Shown here: positions 1 through 7,255 of the stretch, one piece after another
Position numbering within the stretch: the first letter of the stretch is position 1
How the letters are laid out: every line of letters begins with the position of its first letter
Assembly: GCA_000434935.1 (NCBI GenBank)
Contig: FR882206.1
Span: 860-32,191, forward strand
Length of the DNA stretch: 31,332 nt
Direction of reading: 5' to 3'
From: Bacteroides sp. CAG:709
GTDB lineage: Bacteria; Bacteroidota; Bacteroidia; Bacteroidales; UBA932
Notes under the pieces: model-generated
The model's input: only the letters and a program-made list of their open reading frames with translations
Told to the model about the DNA's origin: nothing
The model's database searches: none
Translations under genes and position numbers: made by a program

Positions 1-1
1 A

Positions 2-385
2 AAGAGGGCTGTGGTCATCGGAAGAAGCCAGATCGTCGGACTGCCGGTAGCGAAACTCCTTCTCGACAGAAATGCCACGGTGACGATATGCCATAGCCGC
101 ACAGCCGATCTTCCGGCAGTGACTCGCGAGGCGGAAATCCTGGTCGTGGCGATCGGGCGCCCTAGATTTGTGACCAAGGACATGGTCGCGCCGGGTGCAG
201 TAGTCATTGACGTAGGCGTAAACCGCGATCCGGAAACCGGAAAACTCTGCGGCGACGTGGATTATGAGGCCGTGGAACCGCTCGCATCCGTGATTACCCC
301 TGTGCCGGGCGGCGTAGGACCGATGACGATTACCTGCCTGATGGAGAACACGATAGAGCTGTTCTTACGCAAAATGTCCAAATAG
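2..385 (+). CDS. folD: Bifunctional methylenetetrahydrofolate dehydrogenase/cyclohydrolase FolD, C-terminal part
   Basis: FolD interconverts 5,10-methylene-, methenyl- and 10-formyl-tetrahydrofolate in the cytoplasm with NADP. Only the last 127 residues are here; the reading frame is open to the left edge, so the true start (family length about 280-290 aa) lies outside the window. What is seen is the NAD(P)-binding half: VVIGRSQIVGLPVAKLL near the beginning, a CHSRT stretch, VVIDVGVNRD, and the family signature TPVPGGVGPMT close to the end. It ends at a TAG and faces the porin gene convergently, with a possible weak terminator between. The identification rests on the signatures and is very secure. 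Confidence 0.95.
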   Translation, partial: KRAVVIGRSQIVGLPVAKLLLDRNATVTICHSRTADLPAVTREAEILVVAIGRPRFVTKDMVAPGAVVIDVGVNRDPETGKLCGDVDYEAVEPLASVITPVPGGVGPMTITCLMENTIELFLRKMSK

Positions 386-405
386 CCCAGTTGAATACAC
401 AACAT

Positions 406-461
406 CGGGACCCCAGGAAGTCTTAGCCTTTGCGCGTCCGACCCCGGGGCCCCGTACTTTT
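406..461 (+). terminator. Possible terminator after folD
   Basis: The arms CGGGACCCC (406-414) and GGGGCCCCG (446-454) pair over nine bases with one A/C mismatch and are followed by TACTTTT. The loop is long (about 31 nt), so this is only a weak candidate. It lies between the convergent folD and porin genes. Confidence 0.3.
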
Positions 462-1731
462 ACAACCCCAACTCCAGCTGGAAACGCACGGCGAGACGGT
501 CATAATCCGGACTCGCCGGCTCTGCCATCTGATTGAACGACAAGTCCAGCTGCAGTTTCAGGCTATGCCCGATGATGTAGCGCGTTACACCTAAAGTGCT
601 CTGGTTCCACACTTTATATCCAGCAAAAGGACGCACCTCCCGGTTCGGAAGCATTGACGAATTGCGGATGGCGACCTCCCATTTCCGGTCGAAAAGATAA
701 CTCGCCTGGACATTGACACCGGAACCCGTGTACACGAAAGACGGGCTCGCGAAACCGGCCGGATCCGCAGCGTGGCGCCCCATGTAATCAGCATTGAACG
801 AAAAACCGCGGTATTTGAAAATCATGTCCGCATAATACGAACCGATGTTGCGCGTCTCGTCCCCCGGCAGCATTGACCCCTTCATGCCGCGCGTCAGCTG
901 CGAACGGTGGTTGAACGAATAGCCCGCGCCGAGCATGATTTTCGGCGTCTCCTCATGGTAGGTGTCGCCCTCGACGTACTCGCCCTTCGCGTGGAAACGC
1001 CCCAGCGGAAACAGCTCCAGACGGCCCGTGTACGCGAGTCCGCCATTGTTAGACGTACCCCAGTTCCGACCTTCGCCGAGCGTCACGGAGGCCAATGCCG
1101 CCAATGCGAACTTGTCAATGCCGCCGTAATAATACTCCCCGAACAGTCCGAAATCACGGTCACCGCCGAATTCGCTGTTGACAATGCTCCTGTCCACGAA
1201 CTGCAGCGATCCGGATGAATTCAGCATTGCCCTGTTTGCCTTTATCTTGGCCTGGCCGAGGCCGAGGTTCCATGATGAATTCGGTTTGTAGTAGGCAATG
1301 GCGTCCAGAATCAGGTTCGATTTTCCGTTCGGTGTCGGTTTGGCATCGGAGCCGGTGAACCCTAACTGTATGGAATAGATGAACTTAGGCGAAAAGATAA
1401 ATCCGTCGAAACGCAGACGCAGCCTTCTTACCTGGCCGTTCACTTCAGTTACGCCCATGCCCTTGTCGAAAGATGCGCCCACCAGGTTCTGCATCCGGAA
1501 ACGGATCGTCGTCTTGAAAGAATCGTCCTTCGGGCTGAACGAAATGCCCTTGCCGACCTCGATGTTCGGCATGTTCGCCAGCTGCTCGCTGATCTCGTCG
1601 TCGACAAGCGTGTTCACCCATTTGCGGAAATTCGAAGTGTCCCTGCCCTCCGGGACCGCGCCGTTCGCGCCAATGCCGTTCGTCAGGACCAATGCCGTCG
1701 CGGCAATTATTGTTGTCAATGTCTTTTTCAT
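460..1731 (-). CDS. OprO/P-type outer-membrane porin
   Basis: A beta-barrel outer-membrane protein of 423 aa that resembles the phosphate-selective porin O/P family of Bacteroidota. The ATG at 1729-1731 is chosen because it opens a typical signal peptide (MKKTLTTIIAATALVL, cleavage probably near residue 23-25); the frame extends 13 codons further upstream without signal-peptide character. The mature part begins with a short helical stretch, then GISFSPKDDSFKTTIRFRMQ and alternating aromatic/polar strands, and ends in a strand-like FQLELGL with no terminal Phe. The solute is not evident. A canonical TATCTTTG -7 box lies 37 nt upstream of the start and a long dyad further upstream, so the gene has its own regulated promoter. 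It is not obviously linked to the Sel1 gene on the far side. Confidence 0.8.
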   Translation of the reverse strand: MKKTLTTIIAATALVLTNGIGANGAVPEGRDTSNFRKWVNTLVDDEISEQLANMPNIEVGKGISFSPKDDSFKTTIRFRMQNLVGASFDKGMGVTEVNGQVRRLRLRFDGFIFSPKFIYSIQLGFTGSDAKPTPNGKSNLILDAIAYYKPNSSWNLGLGQAKIKANRAMLNSSGSLQFVDRSIVNSEFGGDRDFGLFGEYYYGGIDKFALAALASVTLGEGRNWGTSNNGGLAYTGRLELFPLGRFHAKGEYVEGDTYHEETPKIMLGAGYSFNHRSQLTRGMKGSMLPGDETRNIGSYYADMIFKYRGFSFNADYMGRHAADPAGFASPSFVYTGSGVNVQASYLFDRKWEVAIRNSSMLPNREVRPFAGYKVWNQSTLGVTRYIIGHSLKLQLDLSFNQMAEPASPDYDRLAVRFQLELGL

Positions 1732-1767
1732 GTTCGTTTCAATGCAGTTTTTACGTTCTGCTGCGGA

Positions 1768-1775
1768 CAAAGATA
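1768..1775 (-). promoter_or_regulatory. Bacteroidota -7 box (TATCTTTG) of the porin gene
   Basis: On the minus strand the sequence is TATCTTTG, a full match to the TAnnTTTG -7 element. The predicted transcript would carry a leader of roughly 30 nt. No TTTG -33 element is seen at the usual distance, only an A/T tract that belongs to the dyad arm. Confidence 0.6.
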
Positions 1776-1788
1776 GTTTAAGTAATCC

Positions 1789-1931
1789 TTTAAAAAAAAT
1801 TTGGTAATCTTTGCTCGTCTTTTCGGTCTATATTCCTTTTCTCATCAGTCGTGTACGTCCAGTACACTCCATCTTCGAAAAGAAATCTATCCTCGAAAAT
1901 CCTTCACAAATCTTTACCAAATTTTTTTAAA
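1789..1931. repeat. Long imperfect inverted repeat (about 143 bp) in the porin/Sel1 intergenic region
   Basis: This occupies most of the 346-nt gene-free stretch 1732-2077. Outer arms are TTTAAAAAAAATTTGGTAA (1789-1807) and TTACCAAATTTTTTTAAA (1914-1931). Inner matched pairs are CTTTTC/GAAAAG (1819-1824 with 1895-1899, 1836-1841 with 1877-1882), and the centre is GTGTAC-5 nt-GTACAC (1851-1867). All are symmetric about position 1859 to within one base. The region is AT-rich and just upstream of the porin -7 box. It could be a regulator-binding array, a cruciform, or an old inverted duplication of a promoter region. Confidence 0.7.
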
Positions 1932-2023
1932 ACGCTTACTAAGTTTCTAAATTATTTCTGAAATATTACAAAGCCAGACGGAAATTTTTGCACGACGATA
2001 TGCGGGTTTCCGGATAAAAATAG

Positions 2024-2031
2024 TATATTTG
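2024..2031 (+). promoter_or_regulatory. -7 box (TATATTTG) upstream of the Sel1-repeat gene
   Basis: TATATTTG matches the TAnnTTTG consensus and lies 46 nt upstream of the ATG at 2078. No convincing -33 TTTG at 19-21 nt is seen. Confidence 0.55.
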
Positions 2032-2077
2032 TTTCTGGAGCTGCGTCATGAAAACACCGAAAAAGCTATAACCATAT

Positions 2078-2827
2078 ATGTCTATATTGAAAAAAATGCT
2101 GGTTCGTCTGCCTGTGAAGAAGTCATATCTCACTATGGCATGGGACGCTACGGCCAAGGGTCAGACCGACTTGGCACTCCATCTTTTCAAGCTGGCATAC
2201 GAGCAGGAGACATTGCCTGAAAAGAAAGCGGAGGCAGCATGGAACGTCTATGTCGACTGCAAGAACAAGGAAAAATACCACGAAGCATACCTCTGGTGTG
2301 AACGCACCGCAAGACTCGGATTCGTGAAAGCGATGCGGATCCTGGGCAAGGCATATTTCTATGGACTTGGAATAGTTCCGAACTATAGGGTCGCCGTGCG
2401 TTGGTTCCGTGCAGGGGCTGAAAAAGAAGACGCCACATGCATGAGGCTTCTTGGAGAATGCTATTTTCAGGGCAGGGGAGTCATGACCAACAAGAAAAAG
2501 GCGTACGAATACTTCCGTGCCGCTTACGAACAGAAAGAACCGGGCAGCTACTATTGGATCGGACTGGCATACAGCAAGGGCAATGCCGGTTATGACGTCG
2601 ACATGAACCGGGCCATTGAGACCTGGACGCAAGGCATTCCGAACTCCAGATGCCTGTTCGAACTTGGCAAATGCTATTATTGGGGGAACGGTGTTCCGAA
2701 AGATAAAGACTTGGCTTACAATTATTTCCTACGGGTTTCCGACCAGGGAAAAGACTTTGCCGACAAGTACCTTTCGCCTGACAAATCCACCCTCCGCAGC
2801 GAAGAAGAGGTAGAGGCGCTACGATGA
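2078..2827 (+). CDS. Sel1-like (TPR-type) repeat protein
   Basis: A 249-aa alpha-helical repeat protein with no signal peptide or membrane segment, so probably cytoplasmic. From about residue 75 to 235 it carries four Sel1-like repeats, recognisable by the A-x-x-x-L-G-x-x-Y-x-x-G-x-G-V core (for example ILGKAYFYGLGI, LLGECYFQGRGV, ELGKCYYWGNGV, each followed by A-x-x-[WY]-[FY]). Such repeats form superhelical protein-binding scaffolds; the partner cannot be read from sequence. Its TGA overlaps the ATG of the next gene in an ATGA (2824-2827), so the two are translationally coupled and may act together. The start at 2078 follows the TATATTTG promoter box; no Shine-Dalgarno sequence is obvious. 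Confidence 0.8.
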   Translation: MSILKKMLVRLPVKKSYLTMAWDATAKGQTDLALHLFKLAYEQETLPEKKAEAAWNVYVDCKNKEKYHEAYLWCERTARLGFVKAMRILGKAYFYGLGIVPNYRVAVRWFRAGAEKEDATCMRLLGECYFQGRGVMTNKKKAYEYFRAAYEQKEPGSYYWIGLAYSKGNAGYDVDMNRAIETWTQGIPNSRCLFELGKCYYWGNGVPKDKDLAYNYFLRVSDQGKDFADKYLSPDKSTLRSEEEVEALR

Positions 2828-3945
2828 ATATCTTTAATCCCGAACATGATTTGTGCATAGCCAACGGCGACGCGAACTTCGTGCCGCCGGCATCTGCATT
2901 GGAATTCGGGAAAGACTGCGCCGGATTGACGCGGTGGATAGACCAATCCACTGACAATGAGGTCGTTCCATGGGGCTGGGATGCAGTACTCAAGCGCCGT
3001 CTCCAGAAAGAAGGCGTGCCAGGGTCAATGCTGCCCTCCGACGCCGACATTGCCGAAATCCGCAGGCTGTCGCACCGCAGAAACGCCGTCAACGCCAGTG
3101 TTTATGTCAATGATTTTCAGGCCAATGCCGATGCGCGTCTTCTGAAATATCTCCGTCCGATATCCTATGTAAGGGAAATAACCGATATCAATGCTTTGGC
3201 GCCTGCGGTGGAAGCATTCGGGGATGCCGTGTTGAAAGCCCCGTTGTCAGGCAGCGGGAAAGGTCTCCGCTGGGCACGTTGCAATGAATTGTCTGCCAGC
3301 GATTTGGGCTGGAGTCGAAACGTGATTTCCAAACAGGGCAGCATCATGGTCGAGAAACGCCTGGAAATCGAGCAGGACTTCGCAATGCTGTTCCATGTGG
3401 GCCGCTCCGAGGTCTCATCCGAAGGCTATTCGCTGTTTTTCAATGACAACGGAATCTACAAGGGCAATGTCCTCGCAAGTGATGCGCATATCCTCTCCCG
3501 AATATCATGTTATGTTCCCAATGAGCTGATTATCAATGTCAAGGCGGCATTGGAAAAATATCTCGAATGTGAATTCCTGGGCAAATATACCGGTTATGTC
3601 GGGGCCGACATGTTCATATATAAGGAGGCTGGCGAGTATCGGCTTGCACCTGTCGGGGAACTCAATGTCCGTATGACCATGGGGCTGCTGGCGCGTAGAC
3701 TCTACGACCGGCACATGTATGGTAATCCGCAGCAAATCAAGTTGTTGCGTCCGGGAGACGCTAAACTTCCGGCATTCGAAATGAAGCCGGCGGACTTGGA
3801 CGGCCAGTATGCCATGTGCGTGGAATACAGTCCTGTTCCAGGGAAACTCTACTCCGAAAAGGAAGAATTTCTGGAAACATTGACCGAAATCACTCCGTCG
3901 TCACGTTATGCTGTGGTCGTGGGACGCGCGGACGTAAGTCATTGA
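2824..3945 (+). CDS. ATP-grasp-like protein of unknown substrate
   Basis: A 373-aa conserved-looking cytoplasmic protein that I do not recognise by name. The N-terminus (MNIFNPEHDLCIANGD) and the block RRLSHRRNAVN near 80-90 look strongly conserved. Two features suggest an ATP-grasp fold: a glycine-rich VLKAPLSGSGKGLRW at 136-150, resembling the ATP-binding strand-loop of that superfamily, and GADMFIY ... GELNVR at 260-283, resembling the acidic/E-x-N-x-R metal-binding end of the active site. ATP-grasp enzymes ligate a carboxylate to an amine or thiol, but the substrate here is unknown. It is coupled to the Sel1-repeat gene by a 4-bp overlap and ends one base before the convergent stop of uxaC. 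The fold assignment is by motif inspection only. Confidence 0.6.
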   Translation: MNIFNPEHDLCIANGDANFVPPASALEFGKDCAGLTRWIDQSTDNEVVPWGWDAVLKRRLQKEGVPGSMLPSDADIAEIRRLSHRRNAVNASVYVNDFQANADARLLKYLRPISYVREITDINALAPAVEAFGDAVLKAPLSGSGKGLRWARCNELSASDLGWSRNVISKQGSIMVEKRLEIEQDFAMLFHVGRSEVSSEGYSLFFNDNGIYKGNVLASDAHILSRISCYVPNELIINVKAALEKYLECEFLGKYTGYVGADMFIYKEAGEYRLAPVGELNVRMTMGLLARRLYDRHMYGNPQQIKLLRPGDAKLPAFEMKPADLDGQYAMCVEYSPVPGKLYSEKEEFLETLTEITPSSRYAVVVGRADVSH

Positions 3946-3946
3946 A

Positions 3947-5350
3947 TCAGAATTGAAAATACTCCTTGGCATTGCGATAGCAAATGTCGCCGACCATCTT
4001 GTGGATGAACGGAAGTTCGGACTCCGGCAGCCTGCCGCTCTGGATATCGTCTCCCAGCATTGAACATAGGATGCGGCGGAAATATTCGTGCCGCGGGTAG
4101 GACAGGAAGCTGCGCGAGTCGGTGAGCATGCCGACGAACCGGCTGAGCAGGCCGAGCGAAGAGAGTGCGTTGAGTTGCTTGCGCATGCCGTCCTCCTGGT
4201 CGAGGAACCACCATGCCGCACCGTATTGCATCTTTCCGGTTGTTTTTCCGTCATTGAAAGTATAGGCCATTGTAGCCATGACCTCCGTGTCTTTCGGGTT
4301 GAGGTTATAGAGGATTGTCTTGCCGAGGTTGTCCTCGTATGCGAGTTTGCTGAAGAATTTGTGCCCGGCTGCAGCAACCGGTTTGTCGTCGATGGCATCG
4401 AATCCCGTGTCCGGACCGAGTCGCTCGAACATCTTGCGGTTATTGTTGCGGATAGGGCCGATGTGGAACTGCTGCGTCCAGCCGCTCTTGCAATCCATCG
4501 CCGCGAGGTCCAGGAGGATGGCGCTTTTGAATTTCGCAATCTCTTCGCAGTCAGGCATTTGCCCCTGCATGGCCTTTCTGAAAATCCTGTCGGCTTCTTC
4601 GCGTGTGCAGTCCTCGGCATAGAACGTGTCCATGCCATGGTCGGAAAGCCGGCACCCCATCTGCCCGAAGAAATCATGTCTTTTCTGCAATGCGTCCAGG
4701 GCATCCTGGTAACCGGAAATCATGATGCCGGTGATGCCGGACAGTTTGGCGACATACTTCCTGAAATTTTCAGGGTCATCTATGCCGAGCATCTTGTCGG
4801 GCCTCCATGTAGGGAGCACATTCACTCCGAAAGGTTTTTCAGCTATCCGTTTGTGCCATTCGAGCGTGTCAGTAGGGTCGTCTGTCGTGCAGACCGTCTC
4901 CACATTGAACTTTTTCATCAATGACTGTGCACGAAAGTCATCTGACGCGAGCAATTCGTTGCACCTATTATATATATAATCGGCTGTTTCGGGCTTCAAT
5001 ATGTCATATATGCCGAAAACTCTGGCCAATTCGAGGTGGGTCCAATGATAGAGCGGATTCCTCATGGTATATGGTACCGTTTCTGCCCATTTTTCGAATT
5101 TTTCCCGGCTGCTTCTTCCGCCTGTGATGTAATCCTCGTCCACGCCGTTTCCTCTCAGCGCGCGCCATTTGTAATGGTCACCGCCCAGCCATACTTCCGT
5201 AATGTCTGCAAATTTATGGTTCTCAGCCACTTGCTGTGGGATGAGGTGGCAATGGTAGTCTATTATGGGAAGATTTTCCGCACTTTCGTGATATAGCTCA
5301 CGTGCGAATTTGTTTCCCAGAAGGAAGTCGGGGTTTATGAAGTTGCTCAT
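3947..5350 (-). CDS. uxaC: Uronate isomerase (glucuronate isomerase)
   Basis: UxaC isomerises D-glucuronate to D-fructuronate (and galacturonate to tagaturonate), the first cytoplasmic step of hexuronate catabolism. At 467 aa it has the family length (about 470). The amidohydrolase-like metal motif H-x-H is at 33-35 (DYHCHL), followed by WLGGDHYKWRALRGNG, and further family blocks include VETVCTTDDPTDTL, HIGPIRNNN and GWWFLDQ-like WWFLDQEDG. It is transcribed divergently from kdgK; its own TATATTTG -7 box (5378-5385) is 11 nt from the shared LacI-type operator at 5397-5414, so both directions should be repressed together. No altronate-branch genes (uxaA, uxaB) are nearby, which suggests the physiological substrate is glucuronate. 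Confidence 0.96.
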   Translation of the reverse strand: MSNFINPDFLLGNKFARELYHESAENLPIIDYHCHLIPQQVAENHKFADITEVWLGGDHYKWRALRGNGVDEDYITGGRSSREKFEKWAETVPYTMRNPLYHWTHLELARVFGIYDILKPETADYIYNRCNELLASDDFRAQSLMKKFNVETVCTTDDPTDTLEWHKRIAEKPFGVNVLPTWRPDKMLGIDDPENFRKYVAKLSGITGIMISGYQDALDALQKRHDFFGQMGCRLSDHGMDTFYAEDCTREEADRIFRKAMQGQMPDCEEIAKFKSAILLDLAAMDCKSGWTQQFHIGPIRNNNRKMFERLGPDTGFDAIDDKPVAAAGHKFFSKLAYEDNLGKTILYNLNPKDTEVMATMAYTFNDGKTTGKMQYGAAWWFLDQEDGMRKQLNALSSLGLLSRFVGMLTDSRSFLSYPRHEYFRRILCSMLGDDIQSGRLPESELPFIHKMVGDICYRNAKEYFQF

Positions 5351-5377
5351 TTTTAAGTGCTTCGTTTATTGTCCATG

Positions 5378-5385
5378 CAAATATA
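5378..5385 (-). promoter_or_regulatory. -7 box of uxaC (TATATTTG on the minus strand)
   Basis: TATATTTG matches TAnnTTTG and predicts a leader of about 20 nt. The -33 region falls inside the operator palindrome at 5397-5414. Confidence 0.65.
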
Positions 5386-5396
5386 ATAAAAAATTC

Positions 5397-5414
5397 TCCG
5401 TGTACGTGCACGGA
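5397..5414. promoter_or_regulatory. LacI-type operator between uxaC and kdgK
   Basis: TCCGTGTACGTGCACGGA is an 18-bp near-perfect palindrome with a central CG, the usual architecture of LacI-family operators. It differs by one base from the palindrome before uxuA (9836-9853). It sits 16 nt upstream of the kdgK -7 box and 11 nt upstream of the uxaC -7 box, so a bound repressor would cover the -33 regions of both. Confidence 0.85.
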
Positions 5415-5430
5415 ATCAGATATTTTTTCT

Positions 5431-5438
5431 TACATTTG
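5431..5438 (+). promoter_or_regulatory. -7 box of the kdgK-eda-exuT operon (TACATTTG)
   Basis: TACATTTG matches TAnnTTTG. It lies exactly as far from the upstream operator as the uxuA -7 box does from its operator (16 nt between), which supports both assignments. Confidence 0.7.
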
Positions 5439-5510
5439 CCACATGAAAGAATATTTCCTTCAGCCGCGGCTGGGGAATTGGTCGTTAAATCATTGATTTA
5501 CATTATAATA

Positions 5511-6545
5511 ATGGCGAAGATTGTTACTTTCGGCGAGATTATGCTCAGGCTGGCGACTCCCGGACATCTCAGATTTTCTCAGACTCATGAATTCGAGGCG
5601 ACTTTCGGGGGAGGCGAGGCGAATGTGGCGGTGTCTCTTTCGAATTACGGCGAGGATGCGCATTTCGTGACGGCGCTTCCTGACAATGACATTGCAAAGG
5701 CTTGTCTGGCCGAACTCCGCGGGCTTGGGGTGAACGTGAATCATTGTATCAAAAGCGGGGACCGCATGGGGATTTATTACTTGGAAACGGGTGCTGTCGC
5801 GAGGCCGAGCAAGGTGATTTATGACCGCGCACATTCCTCATTATCAGAGGTTAAGCCGGGGATGATCGACTGGGATGCCGTTTTCGATGGTGCCGACTGG
5901 TTTCATTGGACAGGTATTACGCCGGCAATCAGCCAGGGTGCTGCGGATGTGTGTCTGGAGGCGATAAACGCGGCTTCTGAACGCGGCATCAAGATTTCCT
6001 GCGACCTGAATTACCGGAAAAATCTCTGGAAATATGGCAAAACTGCATCGGAAGTCATGCCGGAACTGGTGGCCGGATGTGATGTGATTATCGGCAATGA
6101 AGAAGACGCAGCGAAAGTGTTCGGTATTGTCGCTGAAGGATTTAACGCCGATTCGGGAGAAATCGACGAGTCCAAATTCAAGTCCGTGGCTACATCATTG
6201 ATGCTCAAATTTCCGAAAGCATCCAAGGTGGCGATAACCCTGCGTGGGTCGGTCAATGCGGACTTCAATACGTGGAGTGCGGTGCTGTTCGACGGCATGG
6301 CCTTATATTCTTCCCGTCATTATGATATTACGGATATCGTAGACAGGGTAGGAGGGGGAGACTCCTTCGCCGGAGGTCTCATTTACGGCCTGCTGCATTA
6401 TCCCGGCAATGACCGCAAGGCACTGGAATTCGCCGTGGCTGCATCTTGCTTAAAACACACAATATCAGGAGATTATAATCGCGTTACCGTGCAGGAGGTA
6501 GAGTCGTTGATGAACGGCAATGTCTCCGGAAGGGTGTCCAGATAA
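5511..6545 (+). CDS. kdgK: 2-dehydro-3-deoxygluconate kinase (PfkB family)
   Basis: KdgK phosphorylates 2-keto-3-deoxygluconate to KDPG with ATP. The product from the ATG at 5511 is 344 aa, normal for PfkB sugar kinases; the upstream extension of the frame is rejected because it crosses the operator and promoter. Visible motifs are the N-terminal VTFGEIMLRLATPG, the substrate-loop GGGEANVAVSLS at 33-44, the C-terminal PfkB signature DRVGGGDSFAGGLIYG with the likely catalytic base D284, and SCDLNYRKNLW in the middle, typical of KDG kinases. It is the first gene of an operon with eda (11-nt gap) and the exuT-like transporter, and is headed by the LacI-type operator. Other ribokinase-family sugars are possible by homology, but the context makes KDG nearly certain. 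Confidence 0.93.
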   Translation: MAKIVTFGEIMLRLATPGHLRFSQTHEFEATFGGGEANVAVSLSNYGEDAHFVTALPDNDIAKACLAELRGLGVNVNHCIKSGDRMGIYYLETGAVARPSKVIYDRAHSSLSEVKPGMIDWDAVFDGADWFHWTGITPAISQGAADVCLEAINAASERGIKISCDLNYRKNLWKYGKTASEVMPELVAGCDVIIGNEEDAAKVFGIVAEGFNADSGEIDESKFKSVATSLMLKFPKASKVAITLRGSVNADFNTWSAVLFDGMALYSSRHYDITDIVDRVGGGDSFAGGLIYGLLHYPGNDRKALEFAVAASCLKHTISGDYNRVTVQEVESLMNGNVSGRVSR

Positions 6546-6556
6546 TATATTTGATT

Positions 6557-7225
6557 ATGGCTAGATTCAATAAGGCGAAGGTGGTTTCCACCGCACTTTC
6601 GACAGGACTTGTTCCGGTTTTTTACAATGCCTGCCCAGAAATTTCCAAGGCCGTGCTCAAAGCGTGCTATGACGGCGGAATCCGGGTTTTCGAATTTACG
6701 AACAGAGGTGATTTTGCACATGAGGTCTTTGCGGAATTGGTGAAATATGCCGCTGCGGAGCTCCCTGAAATGATTGTCGGAGCAGGGTCCGTCATCGACG
6801 CCCCTACGGCGGCATTGTATATACAAGAGGGCGCGAACTTCATCGTCGGTCCTCTTTTCAATCCCGAAATTGCCGACATCTGCAACCGTCGTTGCCTGCC
6901 TTATATTCCGGGATGCGGTTCCGTGACGGAAATCGGGAATGCCCAGGCGGCCGGCTGCGATATCTGCAAAGTTTTCCCCGGCGATGTGCTCGGAACTGCA
7001 TTCGTGAAAGGCGTCAAGGCTCCGATGCCATGGACGCAAATCCTTGTTACAGGCGGAGTCAAGCCTGAACTGGAGAATCTGAAGGGCTGGTTCAGCGCCG
7101 GCGCATCATGCGTGGGAATGGGGAGCAATCTTTTCCCGAAAGATGTCGTGAAGTCAGGTGACTGGGCGAAAATCACGGAACTGTGCGCGTCTTCATTGAA
7201 GGCGATAGAAGAGGCGCGGAAATAA
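6557..7225 (+). CDS. eda: 2-dehydro-3-deoxy-6-phosphogluconate (KDPG) aldolase
   Basis: Eda splits KDPG into pyruvate and glyceraldehyde 3-phosphate, the last step of the hexuronate route. The ATG at 6557 gives 222 aa; the frame also has a TTG two codons upstream, judged not to be the start. Family landmarks are the N-terminal VPVFYNACPE, the general-base region RVFEFTNRG (E46), GAGSVIDAP at 75-83 and the Schiff-base lysine region CDICKVFPGD (K138), followed by the C-terminal VTGGVKPEL and GASCVGMGSNL phosphate-binding loops. It sits between kdgK and the transporter gene with short gaps (11 and 30 nt), so it is co-transcribed and should be under the same LacI control. Confidence 0.95.
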   Translation: MARFNKAKVVSTALSTGLVPVFYNACPEISKAVLKACYDGGIRVFEFTNRGDFAHEVFAELVKYAAAELPEMIVGAGSVIDAPTAALYIQEGANFIVGPLFNPEIADICNRRCLPYIPGCGSVTEIGNAQAAGCDICKVFPGDVLGTAFVKGVKAPMPWTQILVTGGVKPELENLKGWFSAGASCVGMGSNLFPKDVVKSGDWAKITELCASSLKAIEEARK

Positions 7226-7255
7226 AGAAACGGACCACATAATTCAGACGTAAAT

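Noticed and set aside
1808..1913. Invertible promoter flanked by the TTTGGTAA arms
   Set aside because: The porin -7 box lies outside the segment, the segment is nearly symmetric, and no invertase gene is in the window. Kept only as an alternative in the dyad finding.
2048..2071. 7-codon open frame ahead of the Sel1-repeat gene
   Set aside because: Too short to judge, with no ribosome binding site or stem-loop to suggest attenuation.
3901..4704. Open frame of 267 codons on the minus strand overlapping uxaC
   Set aside because: Arg/Ser/Thr-rich translation with no motifs, lying in another frame of uxaC, whose protein is unmistakable. Other long antisense frames (for example 4088-4924 and 9869-10606) are rejected for the same reason.
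5443..5496. 17-codon open frame in the kdgK leader
   Set aside because: It starts at or before the expected transcript start behind the TACATTTG box, has no leader-peptide features, and looks like chance.
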